A stretch of 64,000 nucleotides of DNA from Carettochelys insculpta (taxonomy: Eukaryota > Chordata > Testudines > Carettochelyidae): NCBI RefSeq assembly GCF_033958435.1, contig NC_134144.1, positions 12,146,010-12,210,009 of the forward strand, given 5' to 3'. A program made the position numbers and the translations under genes. How positions within the stretch are numbered: position 1 is the first letter of the stretch; each line of letters starts with the position of its first letter. The notes beneath the pieces were generated by a model. That model saw only the letters and a program-made list of their open reading frames with translations. It searched no databases and was not told where the DNA came from. Shown one piece after another: positions 12,323 to 24,126 of the stretch.

Positions 12323-14949
12323 CAGGGGGTTCTTAAACTTTTTGCCCTCACACCTCCCCTGAAAGTGAACTTAATGTTTACACCTCCCATCCTTCCCCAA
12401 ATTAATCAATGAACCAATCAAGACATAATTAAGATGATAAAGGGATTTTATTTCTAGCCAATTCCTCACATACACAAAAAAAATAAAAATAAATAAATTA
12501 AAAAGTTCTTCAGGGCCACCTTAATGAGATGGCTGTTGCTGCTTTCAGTCAGTAAGGGTAGAAATTTGAGGGACAGTCTTGGACAATGCTAGGCACATGT
12601 CATGTCTGGCATCCAACCGATTTCTAACCTTTGTCTTCACATTGACCAATGTTGAAAATCCAGATTCGCAGCGATAGGTTGTAGCAAATGGGATCAAGTC
12701 TGAAAGAGCTTTCTTTGCCAAAACTGGGTAGGCAGCTATTTGAGAGCAACAAAATTCATGAAGATTTTGATTGGAGAATCCTTGCTTCAGCAAAGCTTTG
12801 CTCTGTAAATCGATGAGGTCATCCTTCTGCATGTCAGCATCATCCCTTGAGTCCAGATTAAAGGTGAAAGGATTTCGAATTCTCTCGTCGTTTTTCAATT
12901 CATCTTTAACAAAGTAATTATCAAAAGAGTCCATGAGATTTTCCAGATGCCTCAAAATATCTCCTTGAATCCAGTCTGGGACCATCTCTAACAAACCCTT
13001 TCCAGAGAGAAGAACATTTTCCAGAGTAGGAAAATTTTCATAATTGTTCTTCGCCACATGTCTCTTCGAAAGAGCCAGTTTTTTGCTGGAAGGCAGTAAT
13101 CTTCTCATTTGCATCCAGAACAGTCACTTCTGACCCTTGAAGTGAAATGTTGAGGTCATTCAATTGCGAGAATATATCTACAAGATAGGCCAACGACACA
13201 ATGAAACCTTGGTTTTCGAACTCTTCCCACAGTTTGTTTTCCTTTTCTCGAAGAAACATGGCTATCTCAGTTCTAACTTCCATAACACGAGTGAAGACAT
13301 TTCCATGTGAAAGCCAGTGTGCTTCTGTGTGATATAGCAATACTTCATGAGCAGCTCCAACTTCTTGGCAGAATATTTTGAAGAGTCTGTGGTTCAAAAC
13401 TCGAGACCGGATGAAGTTCACTGCTTGAACAGCGGTATCCATGTCTGATTTCAGTCCTGGAGAAAGAGTTTTTTGACGCCAATGCATGATGATGTAGAAA
13501 ACAGTGGATGACCTCCACCTGTGGGGCCTTCACCTGCACCAAAGCTCCAAAGCCAGATTTCTTCCCCAGCATGGAAGGTGCACCATCCGTGCATATGAAG
13601 CCCAGTGTTGCCTTCCAGCCCAGTCCATTTTTTGAAAAGAACTCGTCGATTAGCTGGTACACATCAGCAGCTTTTGTGGTAGCCAACAGAGGTTCACAGA
13701 ACAAAAACTCTTCTTTCATGCACATTTCAGTGGTGTATCTTACAAAAGCCAAGAGTTGACTGCATTGAGCCTAATCAATACTTTCATCCAATTGAAGTCC
13801 AAAGGGCAGTGTCACTTTCTTGAGTTCCTCCATGAGCTGATCCAGAATATCAGATGACATATCCAAAATTCGACAACTGATGACATCGTTTGACAGGTAT
13901 TTCAGCAATCTGTTTCCTCTGTTGCTTTCCGAGAACAACTTCAACCATTTGAAGGGCACAAGGCTTGATCAGAGCCTCACTGATTGTGTGAGGCTTTTTG
14001 TTCTTTGCGATGAGATATGCCACTTTGTAGGAGGCCTCAAGGAGTGGTTTCTGAGTAGCTCCAAAACCCAACTTGGGTAAAGTGCCTGATGAGTGGAATC
14101 AAGCTTTCTTCTGCTTCAGCGACTCCAGCAAGTCTCCAGAATTTCCTGGGTGCACATTTGCAAAATGCTCTCGGAGTTTGGCAGGCCTCATGTTATCATT
14201 ACAGAGGACTTTTGGACATACAAAGCACTGAGGCTTTTTGGTTCCATCGCAGTCAAGACAACATGTGAACCCAAATAATCCTCACTGTATTTCTTTTTCT
14301 TTGACATTTTCTCGTCTTCTTGAGGGGATACATAAATGTAAACTAAACTATCGATCGTGGTAGAATCAAACGCAAAAAACACTACCCGCACCGAAGACAG
14401 ACTGCTAACTGAACCAGTGCATGTGGGCAAAGGACGTGACAATACGGCACGATGCAAGAGAAAGCAGTACACCTGACCTTGAATAGGCATAATCAAGGCA
14501 CGGGATGTGTGTGAAGATTGCAGTAATTCTACAAAGGCGTGATATTGTGGCTGACCTAATTTTTTAAAAGTATCAGCCTTGAGGGAAAAAAATATCACCT
14601 CCTGTTGCGTCAGCCACTCAAAATGTAACACTGTTAGCAAGATGATAGTTTCTGTCGTAACCAGTTTAAAGTGATATGGTGGAATACGGTCGAATAGCTC
14701 TAATGGTGAAAGTTGACATTATTCTCTTAAGTATCCAATCTCACCTCAAGTACCCCGATTATTTAATTAATAAGCAATTAATGTTAATAATTTTAATTCA
14801 TAATATTAATTATAAAGAATTCTAAACTTTAGAATTTTATACAGTGAGAAAGCAATTGCAGTAAATTTTCTGGGGGGCACCTCAGACCTCCCCTGTATCC
14901 GCTCTGCACCTCCTCTGAGGAGGTACACCCCACAGGTTAAGAACTCCTG
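12323..14949 (-). mobile_element. hAT transposon (ZBED5/FAM200-like transposase), decayed, inserted in CR1
   Basis: The element is 2627 bp. The termini are CAGGGGGTTCTTAAACTT on the left and, as reverse complement, CAGGAGTTCTTAACCTGT on the right. The 8-bp target duplication is ATTTAAGG (12315-12322) and ATCTAAGG (14950-14957), with one mismatch. The TIRs, the duplication length and the transposase on the minus strand all agree with the hAT superfamily. Confidence 0.9.
12545..14307 (-). pseudogene. hAT transposase pseudogene
   Basis: Read on the minus strand from an ATG at 14307 (MSKKKKYSEDYLG, the usual start of this family), the frame is broken several times: a stop after about 40 codons, frame changes near 14070, 13960, 13490 and 13110, and a stop near 13770. 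Recognisable pieces include KPHTISEALIKPCALQMVEV, DEFFSKNGLGWKATLGFICT (RNase-H-like core), ALLYHTEAHWLSHG-type sequence (here EVLLYHTEAHWLSHGNV) and the C-terminal dimerisation block with YPVLAKKALSDLIPFATTY, then CESGFSTLVNVKTKVRNRLD. The BED zinc-finger cysteines seem lost. It is not functional as read. Confidence 0.85.
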
Positions 14950-15112
14950 ATCTAAGGAGACTATAGAATCTCCATCTTTGGAGGTTTTTAAACCAAATTA
15001 GATGAACACCTGTCAGGGATTATCTGAATAACACATAGACCTGCCTCAGTGCAGGGAACTGGAATTGCTGACCTATTGAGGTCCCTTCCAGTCCAACTTT
15101 TCTGTGATTCTA
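14950..15112 (+). mobile_element. CR1 LINE 3' part, right segment
   Basis: It continues the CR1 copy broken at 12322 and runs to the usual 3' end (GAGGTCCCTTCCAGTCCAAC, then TCTGTGATTCT). Joined, the two pieces read as one CR1 tail. Confidence 0.8.
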
Positions 15113-15285
15113 GGCTATTGTTGCATCTCTGGTTCCAATCCTGTTTCAGTCCTTAAGGTTTCAAATGAAAATTAAATTGGTCATAGAAACAGCACATACT
15201 TACTGTTTATCATAAAACCGCCACAGTTTTTAATGGTTCTCTGATAAGGAATCGCTTAGGACTAGATTATGAGAAAAGACTATAC

Positions 15286-15350
15286 AGTAGAAGCTTAATT
15301 ATCCAGCATCCCTGGGGAACGGGGGGTTGCGAGATAGTAAAATATACTGG
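15286..15350 (+). mobile_element. Left end of a Tigger/pogo-like element
   Basis: CAGTAGAAGCTTAATTATCC, then AGCATCCCTGGGGAACGGGG, follows the pattern of Tigger-type termini. The right end was not identified, and a GC-rich stretch follows to about 15550. Confidence 0.4.
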
Positions 15351-16206
15351 TTATTTGCACTGGGGCCACCGTCCCAACCAGGCAGCTAGTCCTGCTGTAC
15401 AAGCCCCGAAAGGACACAGGGGAGCCAGTTCCACTCCCAGTGGCCCTATCTTGGCAGCAGGCACTTGACCCCACTCCTGCCAGCCCCAGTTGGCAACCCA
15501 TCTTGGCATTCATACTGGCCTGCAGCAGCTGGTCCCAGCTGGGCATGCCACTTAACCATTTTTGCCAGTTCTCGAAGTGGTGGATCAGATGGCTTTTACT
15601 GAAGTGCATTGACAGAGGTGTGTTAGAGTCATGAGGTCTATGCATGAGTACACAGATACTGTTGTAGAAGCCAGAAGTTGTTCAGCTCCTCCAAATTGGC
15701 TTTAAAAACATATAAAGGGTCCATCTTACTCAGTTTGACTTCACTGGGAGCAGGAGCAGGCCCAGCGCACAAAAAGGCTAACTGTGGAGCCTGACCCTTC
15801 CAAATTGAAGAAAAAGTAATAATAATAATAGAAAGTAGCCACCAGGTCTTAAGAGGTAGAATGATTATTCTGCAATCCTGGAATTGTATACATTTGGTTA
15901 AAGTTAAATATGTGAGATATATCTGGTTTTGGTAAGTAAGATATTCTGGTCTAACCTTTCCTAGTTATATGATACTATCTTTATGAGAAATTAAAATGAG
16001 TCCTAGCTCTCACTAGCCTAATAAAAAAGCATTGTTCTTTGCCTAATTGAATTTTCAGATAATGTTTCAAATCCCAATTATTACCACTCTTGTCAGCTTA
16101 TTGGCTCCTGTCATTGCAAAATATTATGTTTCTCACAAGCAAGTCTATACCCCTCCACAGCTGTTGCTTTCTCCTCAGTGTAGTAGAGAAGTACAATCTG
16201 AGAATG

Positions 16207-16380
16207 ATGGGACAGAAGCAGCTAAATATGAGTAAGAAAAAGCAGCCTAGGAAAAGGGCAGCTCTGGAGGATGAGAATAATAACTGTAGCTCCAAGGAAA
16301 TGAAAAAAGCCGGTAGCAGTGTTACACCAAGTAAAGCTCTACACAATTTGGAAAATGGGCAAGCCTTTGTCATTAAGTAA
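16207..16380 (+). other. Short Lys-rich open frame of unknown origin
   Basis: The frame begins with RMMGQKQLNMSKKKQPRKRA and ends NLENGQAFVIK with TAA at 16378-16380. Its composition (basic cluster, then acidic/Asn and Ser) looks more like real protein than most frames in this intron. I do not recognise it, and no clear splice sites fit the RAPH1 phase. It may be a fragment of a retrocopy or of a transposon protein. Confidence 0.2.
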
Positions 16381-17241
16381 AAAGCAACTTCATCCAAACA
16401 GTGTGATGGAGAGAGCAGCAGCATAGGGATAATATTTGTAGAACGAAACAATGAAGAGTGAATGACCAGCTGGGACTGACTTCCATACTTGTGAAGAAGG
16501 GAGCTATTTTTGCTCTGTTTTTGAGGGTACCGACAGAACTATTGTTATTGATTGTGTGGCTTTCCAATTATGAGGTCTGTATGGAGGTTTATGTGTGTTT
16601 CTTAGACATTTCACACTGCAGTAATCCAAATCTTAGAATTCTGAAATTTGAAACCTGCAGGCAGAGGTTAGGTTGCTGGAGTTTGAAAGTAAGTATTAGT
16701 AATGGTGCAGTTTACCAGTTTCTTTATGAAAAGCAAATTAAGAGCTAGAATGGGTTGAAATTTCTTGGATTTTTACTGTTTTAAATTGTAACAACCTTAG
16801 ATTATTTAGTGATTTATCACTGGAAAAGGTTAACTTGTCTTCAAATCACGAATGTAACTTAAAAAAAAAAAAAGGAAAAACATAGTTTAGAACATAGATG
16901 AAAGGTTGTGTACAAATGCTTAGTTTTTGCTAACCAATGTAACATGTTAAAAGTTTCCTAACCCCCCTGGAACAGCATGGAATGCAATTTAATGGAAGTG
17001 TTTTGTACCATCAGGACATGGTATATCTCATTGTGATACTAACTTTGATAAATTGAAAATCTATTGGATGTGTTTAATTGTGCAAATATGGTATGAGCTG
17101 GGATTGTCATTATAAATATTTGGCAAATTCAAGCACTTAGTAATCGATGGATGAGAAAGGAGGAGAATGTAAAGGAGCAATGCAACAGTGGCTGGTTGTA
17201 TGAAAAATGATTGTGTATAGTCTTCAACACCACAGCGTCTC

Positions 17242-17259
17242 TGTGTGTGTGTGTGTGTG
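17242..17259 (+). repeat. (TG)n microsatellite
   Basis: Nine TG units lie in the intron about 215 bp upstream of the first recognised RAPH1 exon. Confidence 0.9.
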
Positions 17260-17475
17260 CATGTCAGACAGGTACAGGAAGTCTTTGCATCTTAAACATA
17301 GTAGCTTTTTTCAGCATCCGTGATGGTTCCTTTAATTTTCACCATGGCAATTGTTGCCTGTGGGGGACCTAGTATTCCTTCTCCAAGTTTATCCTATGGT
17401 AACCTCCTATTTAGAAGCTTCAGAGTCCTCAAATCAGATTGACATTTGTTTAACTGGTATGCTGTCTCTCCACAG

Positions 17476-17553
17476 GAAGAACAGGCTGCTAAACTGAAAG
17501 CTGAGAAGATTAGGGTTGCTTTGGAAAAGATTAAAGAGGCACAAGTGAAAAAG
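17476..17553 (+). CDS. RAPH1: RAPH1 exon: coiled coil preceding the RA domain
   Basis: This 78-nt, phase-0 exon is preceded by CTCCACAG and followed by GTAAAT. It encodes 26 residues starting EEQAAKLKAEKIRVALEKI, a charged heptad-like helix matching the segment just before the RA domain of lamellipodin. In the MRL family this helix packs against or extends the RA-PH unit and helps dimerisation. It is the first RAPH1 exon I can recognise in the window. The coding sequence before it must come from an exon left of position 1, or from one I failed to see in the first 17 kb. Confidence 0.93.
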
Positions 17554-18944
17554 GTAAATATATTTTACATGATTCCTAGGATTACATGTTGAAAATTGTT
17601 GTGAATTACCCTTAAATTATTTTAATAAAATAAGTGTATGCTTAGCTTTTCTTTTGAGGGACACTACTCTCTGACCTGTAGTTAGGTAGATGTAAATTTA
17701 AGTAATTATTCTATTTCTTTTCTCATCCAGTGAGTGCTTAATCAAGAATTTAAAATCTATGGTATGGCATCACATTTTTCTAAAGTTATAGCTTAGTCTA
17801 AAGCTGGGTACAGATTTAAAAGACTTTGGCAATAGGCATTCACAGCTGAAATAGAGGTCCAGTCATATTCAGTTTTGCCTTTGTCAGTTCAGTAGTTTTG
17901 CATTTCAAACTGTTTTGTTTGTTTAGAATCTCATTCAATATACCTGTAACTCTCCCAACTTCCAGTTTGCAAGACACAAACCTTACTTTAATGAGTAACA
18001 ATAGGCACTAGAATAGTAAGTGGACAACACAAATACAGTAATTGATGCTCTGTCCAAGGTGGAAAATACACTGCCTCCAAATTTAGGGACATTGTCAAGT
18101 AATTTAGTACCAGTATGTAAATATGTTTAATAAATACATGTGTATATCTTTTAATTTTAAGAATATGATGTCCAATATTTTAAATCACTGAAAATATTAA
18201 TATTTAAACATTCCATGTTTAATATTTACAAATCAAATGTTGCAATGTTGTGCCAGAGCACAAGAATTAAAAACAAATCAACCAACTTCTTTTAACTTTG
18301 CCAGCTGAGTGAGCAGAAGAAAGCGAAACAAATCGTATGGAATGTGGGAAAAAGATTCTGACACTGTTCTATTAAGTTAGGGTAGATAACAGATTAGACA
18401 TTGTCTTCTATTTAAAATAATAGAGGAAAAAGCAGGGAAGTAGCAGTTAAGTCTTTAAAATAGTGCTGCTTTCATTACACACCTTCCAAAAGACAATTTA
18501 AATCAGACAGGTGTTTTTGGTGGGTTTTTTTTTTTTTGGTTGATGGCTCCACAGGTAAAAAACTGTTTATGCAAAAGGGGGCAGAAAGTGGCAGAAGTCT
18601 AATGACTTGCAAATTTTCAAATTTTTGTATTAAAGCTTCCTGCCACCTGCACTGTCAGTCATAATTGGAAAGATACTAGTGTTTTGTGTGTCATGTGTTG
18701 CATTTATATATGTATAGTTGGGATTTTTAATCATACTTAAGAATTGACGTTTAAGTGTGTTTGACTTTGTTTTGCTTGTTTTTTGCTAAATATGATGCAA
18801 AATACTATAGAGGTTGTAATCTGGAGATGAGTTTTCAAATACTAATTTACTTCAACCAGTAATCCAATTAACTTCATGCGTTATGGGTCATTTGCAGGTT
18901 TAAAATAGAGTAAATGGTGGATTCTTTGTAACTTGAAGTCTTTA

Positions 18945-19068
18945 AATTGTGAGTTGAGGACTTCAGTAACTCACCCAGAGATTATGGATCTTCACAGGAG
19001 TGGGTGAGCAAGGTTCTGTGGCCTGCGTTGTACAAGAGGTCAGGCTTGATTATGTCCGAGTCTATGTT
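18945..19068 (+). mobile_element. CR1-like LINE remnant
   Basis: The stretch has TGGGTGAGCAAGGTTCTGTG, CTGCGTTGTACAAGAGGTCA and GGCTTGATTATG, resembling an older CR1 3' end. It is strongly decayed. Confidence 0.45.
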
Positions 19069-19261
19069 TTTGTTGGTTTCAACAAATTAGGAAAACGTAG
19101 ATGCTAAAAAATGAAAAACCACAAATTTATCAGGAATAGCAGGAATACACAAAACTCTCCTCGTATAATTTTCAGTTAATAACACATTAGCTTCTTGCAT
19201 ACTTATGTTTTTTCATGAGCATAAAAACAGTAACAAAAATTCATTGTCCAGTAGATCAATC

Positions 19262-19389
19262 TATGTCTATCAGATGTCTATCAGGGATGGTTTAGATAGT
19301 ACTTGGACCTGCCATTGGGGCAGGGGGCTGGACTCGATGCCCTCTTGAGGTCCCTTCCAGTCCTAGTGTTCTATGATTCTGTGATTCAA
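19262..19389 (+). mobile_element. CR1 LINE 3' end
   Basis: It carries the clear CR1 tail GGCTGGACTCGATGCCCTCT, TGAGGTCCCTTCCAGTCCTA and the terminal TTCTATGATTCTGTGATTC. It is truncated, sense-oriented and among the best preserved CR1 tails in the window. Confidence 0.85.
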
Positions 19390-19816
19390 TGGAAACAAAT
19401 TATCATTGTATCCTTGTTTAACAGAGCAATACCTAACATTTCATATGAATTTATACAAGCCCTTTGTGCGTGCATCTAGTTGCTTGAGACAAGCTTGTGT
19501 TGAGATTCTGTATGAACTAGAACAGTCAATTTTTGCAAGAAGGTTTTGTTTCCTTTCTTACTATGTAACTAAAATGAGGCCATCTTTATACAGTGTAGAT
19601 TTTTTTCTTTTTACAAGAGGAACGTGACCTTTTGATATATGGACATTGAAATGAACATCTGGTTATTAAATATGGTTCTTCATATCTTTAAGGAAGAAGG
19701 AATTGTTTATGATATAATTTCTACCTGACCTAAAATGTATTCTTGTACTCTAGGATCAATAAGAAATATGCCTGGGGAATTAATCTCTTTTATTCCTCTT
19801 CCCCTTTTGAACACAG

Positions 19817-19976
19817 CTGGTAATCAGAGTTCACATGTCTGATGACAGCTCCAAAACTATGATGGTGGATGAAAGACAGACAGTCAGACAAGTACTGGAC
19901 AATCTGATGGACAAATCCCACTGTGGCTACAGTTTAGACTGGTCGCTGGTAGAAACCATATCTGAATTACAAATGG
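19817..19976 (+). CDS. RAPH1: RAPH1 exon: RA domain, first half
   Basis: This exon has 160 nt, an acceptor AACACAG and a donor GTAAAT. It starts in phase 0 and ends one base into a Glu codon. The 53 full codons run from LVIRVHMSDDSSKTMMVDER to SELQM, the start of the Ras-association domain. Its ubiquitin-like first strands carry basic residues for Ras/Rap switch-I contact, and the VDERQTVRQVLDNL helix follows. In lamellipodin and RIAM this domain forms one structural unit with the following PH domain. The sequence is close to the human protein as I recall it, with no stop or frameshift. It lies 2.3 kb after the coiled-coil exon. Confidence 0.95.
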
Positions 19977-20068
19977 GTAAATAAACATGTTGATTCTTTC
20001 TTGATATCTTAGTGTTACCAGTTATTTTAGTAATAGCACCATTTGCCCATATGGGCTTCTTCATACTA

Positions 20069-20830
20069 AGGCTGCATCTACACTACGAGATGAATTCAGA
20101 TTTAAGGCAGTTAGCTCGATATTACCACATGACTGTCTTCACTGTAAATACCATTAGCTCGATGTAGGGAGCACTAATACCAAGCTTACAGTATCGCCAT
20201 TACCTAACTGGGATAGTGTCAAGCTCAAATTCAAAAGTTCAATTGAAGGCCAGTGTGGAAGTGCCACGTCTTAAAGTCGAATTTATTAACCTCCAGAGGT
20301 GTCCCATATATAACCCACAATGTTCCTCAGTGCTCCGCTCTGGCCACTGCCCTCCAGATGCGCAGGAATTAGGTAACAGGAAGACGGTGGATTTCAAAGT
20401 AGGAGCAGCAAGCCTGTGTCTGTGGGCTCATGTTTGCACTAGAGCCTGAGAAACGTCTTCCTTCCTTTGCAATTAGCACTGTGAGCACATCTACCCATTA
20501 CAAATATCCCCTGCAGGGATTTCGTGGTTCTGTCTCTTGGTATTTTTTTTCTGTGCTGCCTGGCACCAGCTGCTGCCCCACCACACCACGTGGCAACAAG
20601 CCTGTTGTGGGGGTCGTGCTTGCATAAGACGCCGAGAAACTTCTCAGTGGTTTACATTTGTGCATGAACCCTCCCCCCCGCCCCACAGGCATCATGCAGT
20701 TGGAGCCTTTCCCACACTCAGCCGCATCATGTGGGTAGCCCCTGACCCAATGAAAGCATGTGCTTCCCTTTCAGTGCTGACCATGCTGCCAGGCAGCATC
20801 ATGTCCTAGCTTGTGTACAGTCAGGGCTCT
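20069..20830. mobile_element. GCATCTACACTACGAG-type DNA transposon remnant
   Basis: The left end AAGGCTGCATCTACACTACG resembles the termini of the 5999-6775 element, and internal TTCGAAT/GTCGAATTT-like words recur. The GC-rich interior continues towards about 21130 and the right terminus is not recognisable. The boundaries are approximate. Confidence 0.45.
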
Positions 20831-21453
20831 AACGGGAGGAAAGAATTTCGGGGGCTTGCAGCCACCTGTGGCGGGGGGGGAAGTCTCCCCCAGCGACTAA
20901 GATAGTCAGGGGAGACCACTTCAACTGGCCTCCCACTGAACACTGAACTTCCCCCCACGTCCCTAGCATGGGACCACTGGGGCTTGCAGATGCCGGGGGC
21001 AGTCTCTCCTGGTGGCTAAGGTAGTCAGGGGGGCTTCTTCAGCTGTTCCAGGCGGCTCTGCAGCCACAGGTCACAGCACACCCCTCCGCCATGGCTGTCC
21101 ATTGCAGACACCTGCTGGTTTGATATGTCTGTTATAAAGGCTTTTTGCTAACGTTTCCTATCTGGCATTGATATATTATCTGTCACCGTATTCTTCATTA
21201 CAGAGATAGCTCATAGCTCTGGATTTGCAGCATGTGATCCGTTCTATGTGCCCTCTGGTGGTAATACAGTATAACTGATTGGTGAAGTAAAATGGAAGAT
21301 GTAAATTCTCAGCTGCTTTTCATTTGATTCGGAAAGCGATCTTCTGCTCAAGTATAAATGTTTCCCATGGTGCAGATAGGGTGCACATCCTTGCATGTAG
21401 AATTCTACCCCCCCTCCCGCAACACATTTTAAAGGAAACAAGTTGGTTCCAAA

Positions 21454-21859
21454 GGCCACGTCTACACTAGCCAAAAACTTCGAAATGCCCATGCAAATGG
21501 CCATGTCGAAGTTTACTAATGAAGCGCTGAAATACATATTCAGCGCCTCAGTAGCATGCGGGCGGCCCCGGCATTTCGAAATTGACGCGGCTCGTCCCAA
21601 GGGGGCTCCTTTTCGAAAGGACCCCGGCTACTTCCAAGTCCCCTTATTCCCATCTGCTCATAGGAATAAGGGGACTTGGAAGTAGGCGGGGTCCTTTCGA
21701 AAAGGAGCCCTGTCTGGACGAGCTGCGTCAATTTCAAAGTGCCGCGGCCGCCCGCATGCTAATGAGGCACTGAATATGTATTTCAGCGCTTCATTAGTAA
21801 ACTTCGAAATGGCCATTTGCATGGGCATTTCGAAGTTTTTGGCTAGTGTAGACGTAGCC
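21454..21859. mobile_element. Near-perfect palindromic MITE (406 bp)
   Basis: The left arm starts GGCCACGTCTACACTAGCCA and the right arm ends in its complement, TGGCTAGTGTAGACGTAGCC. Complementarity continues inward almost without break to a 12-nt loop at 21651-21662. Repeated TTCGAAA words sit in both arms. It is flanked by AAA on both sides, which may be a 3-bp target duplication. All open frames here are translations of the palindrome. Confidence 0.9.
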
Positions 21860-22693
21860 AAAATATTTTAAAGCTCTCTATTTCTGAGTTGTTCTTTTTC
21901 CCTCAAATATAACTGTATTTTTCCAATATAGTTTTCTTCCTTCCCTTCAGCGTACTCAAATTGTCACGTGCTGTTCTGCAGTGGCCAAAAGGATGGAAGT
22001 TGGTCTTTTTTGTAGGCAGATAATTTACTTCAGCAGTCCTACAAATACATGAAAAATGAGCAGGACTACTTTAATCTGCATGAGACCAAGGAACTGTCCT
22101 GTATCCACAGGCATTGCAAATTTGTGAAATGTTTGGGTTTTGCCATAAAAATAATTTATTACTAGATATATTTGGTCATGAGGTAGTGTGATAAGTATGT
22201 GTTATGCCAACACTTATGGCTCACAGTTGTAAACCGCCTATTGGATGATGAATAAAGGGTGCTGCTGGAGACCATGAATTTATGAACTTTCTGTCTACCT
22301 TTTATGTTGTATTAATGAAATTCCACAAATGGTCCTGCAAATCCTGTTCTGTAAATAGAATGAAGAATTTAACCCAATACCCACCAGTTAAAATAAATAG
22401 TCCCATTGTAAGAGCCTCCCAGAAATTACGTTTGTTGTGAAAAGGACACAAAAGGGTATATTTACAGTTTGCACAGTGTGTTCTGTTACAACTGTAAAGC
22501 TTAGAATACTTTTACAATGAATAAACTTTCAAATACACCAGGTTTAACAAGCAGTTTTCTAGAATCTTCCATTCTAACAGACTGTTAACCATATTTGTGT
22601 TTTTCCTCACATCTATTCTATGTACAGGCTCCTTCTTTGAGGTCATAGTACATAATATGAGAAATTACATTTTTTTTTCTCTTGTTCATGCAG

Positions 22694-22815
22694 AAAGAAT
22701 CTTTGAGGACCATGAAAATTTAGTTGAAAATCTTCTAAACTGGACAAGAGACAGTCAAAACAAACTTATATTTGTGGAACGTATAGAAAAATATGCACTT
22801 TTCAAAAACCCCCAA
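22694..22815 (+). CDS. RAPH1: RAPH1 exon: RA domain, second half
   Basis: This exon has 122 nt. The acceptor is TTCATGCAG and the donor follows the Gln codon at 22815 (GTAAGT). Two bases complete the split Glu codon, then 40 codons run through ERIFEDHENLVENLL and NWTRDSQNKLIF to ALFKNPQ. It completes the RA domain and begins the linker to the PH domain. The previous 160 nt plus these 122 nt total 282 nt, so the frame closes exactly. A run of eight T's about 15 nt upstream of the acceptor belongs to the polypyrimidine tract. Confidence 0.95.
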
Positions 22816-22893
22816 GTAAGTCTCAAGCTGTTTTGATTTTGCACTTAAATGTAAACTTATAAATGTCTCTTGGTCATATCTTGGTCAACATTG

Positions 22894-22919
22894 TATTATT
22901 ATTATTATTATTATTATTT
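22894..22919 (+). repeat. (ATT)n microsatellite
   Basis: About eight ATT units lie in the intron just after the exon ending at 22815. Confidence 0.9.
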
Positions 22920-23027
22920 ATATCTGTTCAAACACAGAGGAGCTTAGCATTTTAATAGTACTTACCGAACACTCTTTTGTCAGTGCAAGATCAGTTCCTA
23001 AATTTAAACCTTGATGATGTAGGACAG

Positions 23028-23235
23028 GGGTCTGCAACCTGTGGCTCTATAATTGCAAAGTTTATTTTCAGTAAATGGTGAATGTCTGAAAGCCCAAAAA
23101 TGAACAACTCGTATTTAAATAGCAAATGATATGTGATCTCGAAACATTGGCTAACTCCCCCCCCAGTGTGCTCCAGGGAGAGAGATTTTTCAGCAGGAAC
23201 TGAACATCGGGTTCCTTTCTGAGATGTCAAGATGA
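23028..23235 (+). mobile_element. hAT end remnant
   Basis: CAGGGGTCTGCAACCTGTGG at 23028 is a typical hAT left terminus. The partner end was not found, so the right boundary is a guess. The sequence near 62870 is the same terminus in reverse. Confidence 0.4.
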
Positions 23236-24126
23236 GGCACCCAAAATCTTAGTAATTTAGCCAAGCTTAGTCCAAGTTAAAATGTATGAGATCAGTCCAT
23301 TTCATTGTTTATTAGTAAGGAGAATGGCCCAACAGTAGAGGGAATTTGGCATGAATTTGTTTCTTGCTCAATTAAAACCTTGGTCTGACCTAAGACTATG
23401 AATATTGTTTTGCTTCCAGAGAAAGCAAGTTGAATATTAAGGTGTCTGGAAGATGCTCCCTGTCTCAGTCCCATCTGAGTTAGTGGGGTAGTGAAGGATC
23501 ACCTTACTAGATAAAAGGATTATATCATACTAATAATGCACAGTGCAGATAATAACTTTTGGGGAAAAAGAAGCATATTAGCTATTGGTAATCATGATGT
23601 TTTTCATAGAAATAAATATTATTTGGAAAAATACAGAGCTTTAGTGGAATGAAATAGAACATTCCCGTTTCCATTCCTTCCAAAATATGAATAGCGGGTT
23701 GGAATAGCGCCGCTAATGTTCATCCAATTTTTATTCTGGGCTTTTAATTTTCTTGTTTGCTTATATTACACCAATCAGTGACTGGCTTTAAAGCTAACCA
23801 TGATGGCTGAGAATTGTATCTTATGTTTTTACTTAAAGTAATATCACAATACAGATCAGTATTCCTGAAAAAATCTGAGTTTTTGTCCTACCATGTAATA
23901 TTGCAGAATATAATATTTTAGTTCCATTTATTCTTTAGCCACTTACCAGTGAGTCTCAATTTTGCTCCAAAGTCATGAATTTGTTTGTTTTTATATATAA
24001 TACCTAGTTGTACTAAGGGACCAGCCAAGTCTATATTCTTATCAGTGTGAGCAAGTGAAAAAAGTAACATGGTTTCACTTCAGAACTTAAATAATAATTT
24101 CCTCTTTTTATTTTGTTTCACTGTAG

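Larger units (their letters stand above)
1..17475. other. Long intron (presumed RAPH1) without recognisable exons
   Basis: No open frame in this stretch resembles the N-terminal coding sequence of RAPH1, and none has convincing splice signals with a domain match. The stretch is mostly AT-rich intronic DNA with the repeats listed separately. The parts 1-340, 2962-3682, 3792-4490, 4736-5998, 6776-9200, 9852-10585, 11890-12205 and 15700-16180 show nothing I can name. Assigning it to a RAPH1 intron is an inference from the exon order. Confidence 0.7.

Noticed and set aside
21443..21861. Several 60-118 codon frames on both strands with the shared peptide LAKNFEMPMQMA
   Set aside because: The same peptide on both strands is produced by the palindromic MITE and is not a gene.
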